47,885 nucleotides of DNA, from positions 1 to 47,885 of the forward strand of contig LCBW01000003.1 in the NCBI GenBank assembly GCA_000997465.1, written 5' to 3'. Each line of letters opens with the position of its first letter. The stretch's first letter is position 1. Below, piece after piece: positions 47,640 to 47,885 of the stretch. The notes beneath the pieces are model-generated. The model saw nothing but the letters and a program-made list of their open reading frames with translations, was not told where the DNA came from and made no database searches. The DNA comes from Parcubacteria group bacterium GW2011_GWC1_41_7 (GTDB lineage: Bacteria > Patescibacteriota > Minisyncoccia > UBA6257 > HR35). A program made the translations under genes and the position numbers.

Positions 47640-47885
47640 TTATTCAAGAATTTCAACAGGAACCTTGCGGTGAATGCCAAAAAGCAGTGCATCAAATTTG
47701 CTTGGCATCCACACGTCAATACGTTCCGTATGCCGCCTATTCATGCGGTCTTCAACGATAAACACCTTGTCTCCAAAAAGAGAAGGAATGCGTATTTTTG
47801 TTCCAAAGGGCAGGAAGTTTGAGGCAACAATTCCGTCTCTTGTATCGCTTCCTGAGGCGGTAATCCAAGGGTCATCGTCCGTTTC
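47640..47885 (-). CDS. 3D-domain (cell-wall lytic type) protein, C-terminal fragment; start outside window
   Basis: The minus strand codes for 81 residues open to the window edge, ending at TAA (47640-47642). The sequence shows WITASGSDTRDGIVAS, LPFGTKIRIPSLFGDKVFIVEDR and RRHTERIDVWMPS. These fit the 3D fold of MltA-like and Sps/YabE-type wall enzymes: G-x-V-A-x-(N/D), the L-P-x-G-T-x-(I/V)-x-I-P strand, (V/E)-D-(R/T), and R-I-D-(V/I)-W. The first Asp of the DDD set appears as Ser-Asn here, while the two later acidic residues are kept. Upstream domains cannot be seen. It is convergent with murE with a 5-base gap. Confidence 0.8.
   Translation of the reverse strand, partial: ETDDDPWITASGSDTRDGIVASNFLPFGTKIRIPSLFGDKVFIVEDRMNRRHTERIDVWMPSKFDALLFGIHRKVPVEILE

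Noticed and set aside
1..47885. Alternative genetic code (TGA as Gly, as in Absconditabacteria/Gracilibacteria)
   Set aside because: Several well-conserved genes end in TGA at the expected place, and none of the conserved genes has an internal TGA.

Overview
The window reads as a piece of the main chromosome of a Patescibacteria (Candidate Phyla Radiation) bacterium, most likely a Parcubacteria-type lineage. The evidence is the AT-rich, A-run-rich coding style, very tight packing with many 1 to 20 base overlaps, short versions of universal proteins (38-aa L34, about 100-aa RNase P protein, 210-aa YidC), typical CPR surface machinery (PrgI, split VirB4, several two-helix T4SS-type pilins, PilB), and the standard genetic code (TGA is used as a stop). 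No phage, plasmid, transposase or CRISPR array is visible. The assignment is inferred from gene content, not from a phylogeny.

Layout. 1-3.1 kb: end of valS, a PrsW-type intramembrane protease, Hsp20, tRNA-Ile(UAU), a secreted hypothetical protein, a patch of structured repeats and a small membrane protein. 3.1-6.6 kb: leuS and galU, each under its own promoter and separated by a dispersed repeat and a strong terminator. 6.6-7.4 kb: a non-coding, AT-rich stretch with two 16-base sites matching the bacterial parS consensus and several half sites, a likely ParB-loaded centromere. 7.4-8.7 kb: a free-standing LAGLIDADG endonuclease, YraN, an FtsB/DivIC-like protein and tRNA-Thr(CGU). 8.8-23.3 kb: a long co-directional locus for an envelope-spanning type IV secretion-like machine (large secreted coiled-coil protein, VirB6/TrbL-like membrane protein interrupted by a frameshift, PrgI, VirB4 in two parts, a pilin fused to a 3D domain, several secreted or anchored proteins).

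23.3-27.3 kb: the conserved origin region rpmH-rnpA-yidC (minus) diverging from dnaA-dnaN (plus), with a perfect DnaA box and AT-rich DNA between dnaA and dnaN. 27.2-37.1 kb: housekeeping genes (class A PBP, PilB ATPase, FtsH, ribosomal protein S1, gyrase A) with small hypotheticals. 37.2-41.3 kb: a second pilin-type operon: methyltransferase, membrane-anchored solute-binding-like protein and three T4SS-pilin-like proteins. 41.4-47.9 kb: an endonuclease Q homolog with an internal deletion and frame change, a membrane-anchored two-AAA Clp-like ATPase with a membrane partner, an LCP-family protein, MurE, and the end of a 3D-domain protein on the minus strand.

How it fits together: the PBP, MurE, LCP protein and 3D-domain proteins show that the cell builds and remodels peptidoglycan. 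The VirB4/VirB6/PrgI/pilin locus, the PilB ATPase and the second pilin operon would provide surface appendages or DNA/protein transfer across that wall. The dnaA-dnaN origin and the parS cluster 17 kb away form the replication and segregation core. Several promoters place TATAAT 6-9 bases before the start codon with no Shine-Dalgarno, which suggests frequent leaderless transcripts.
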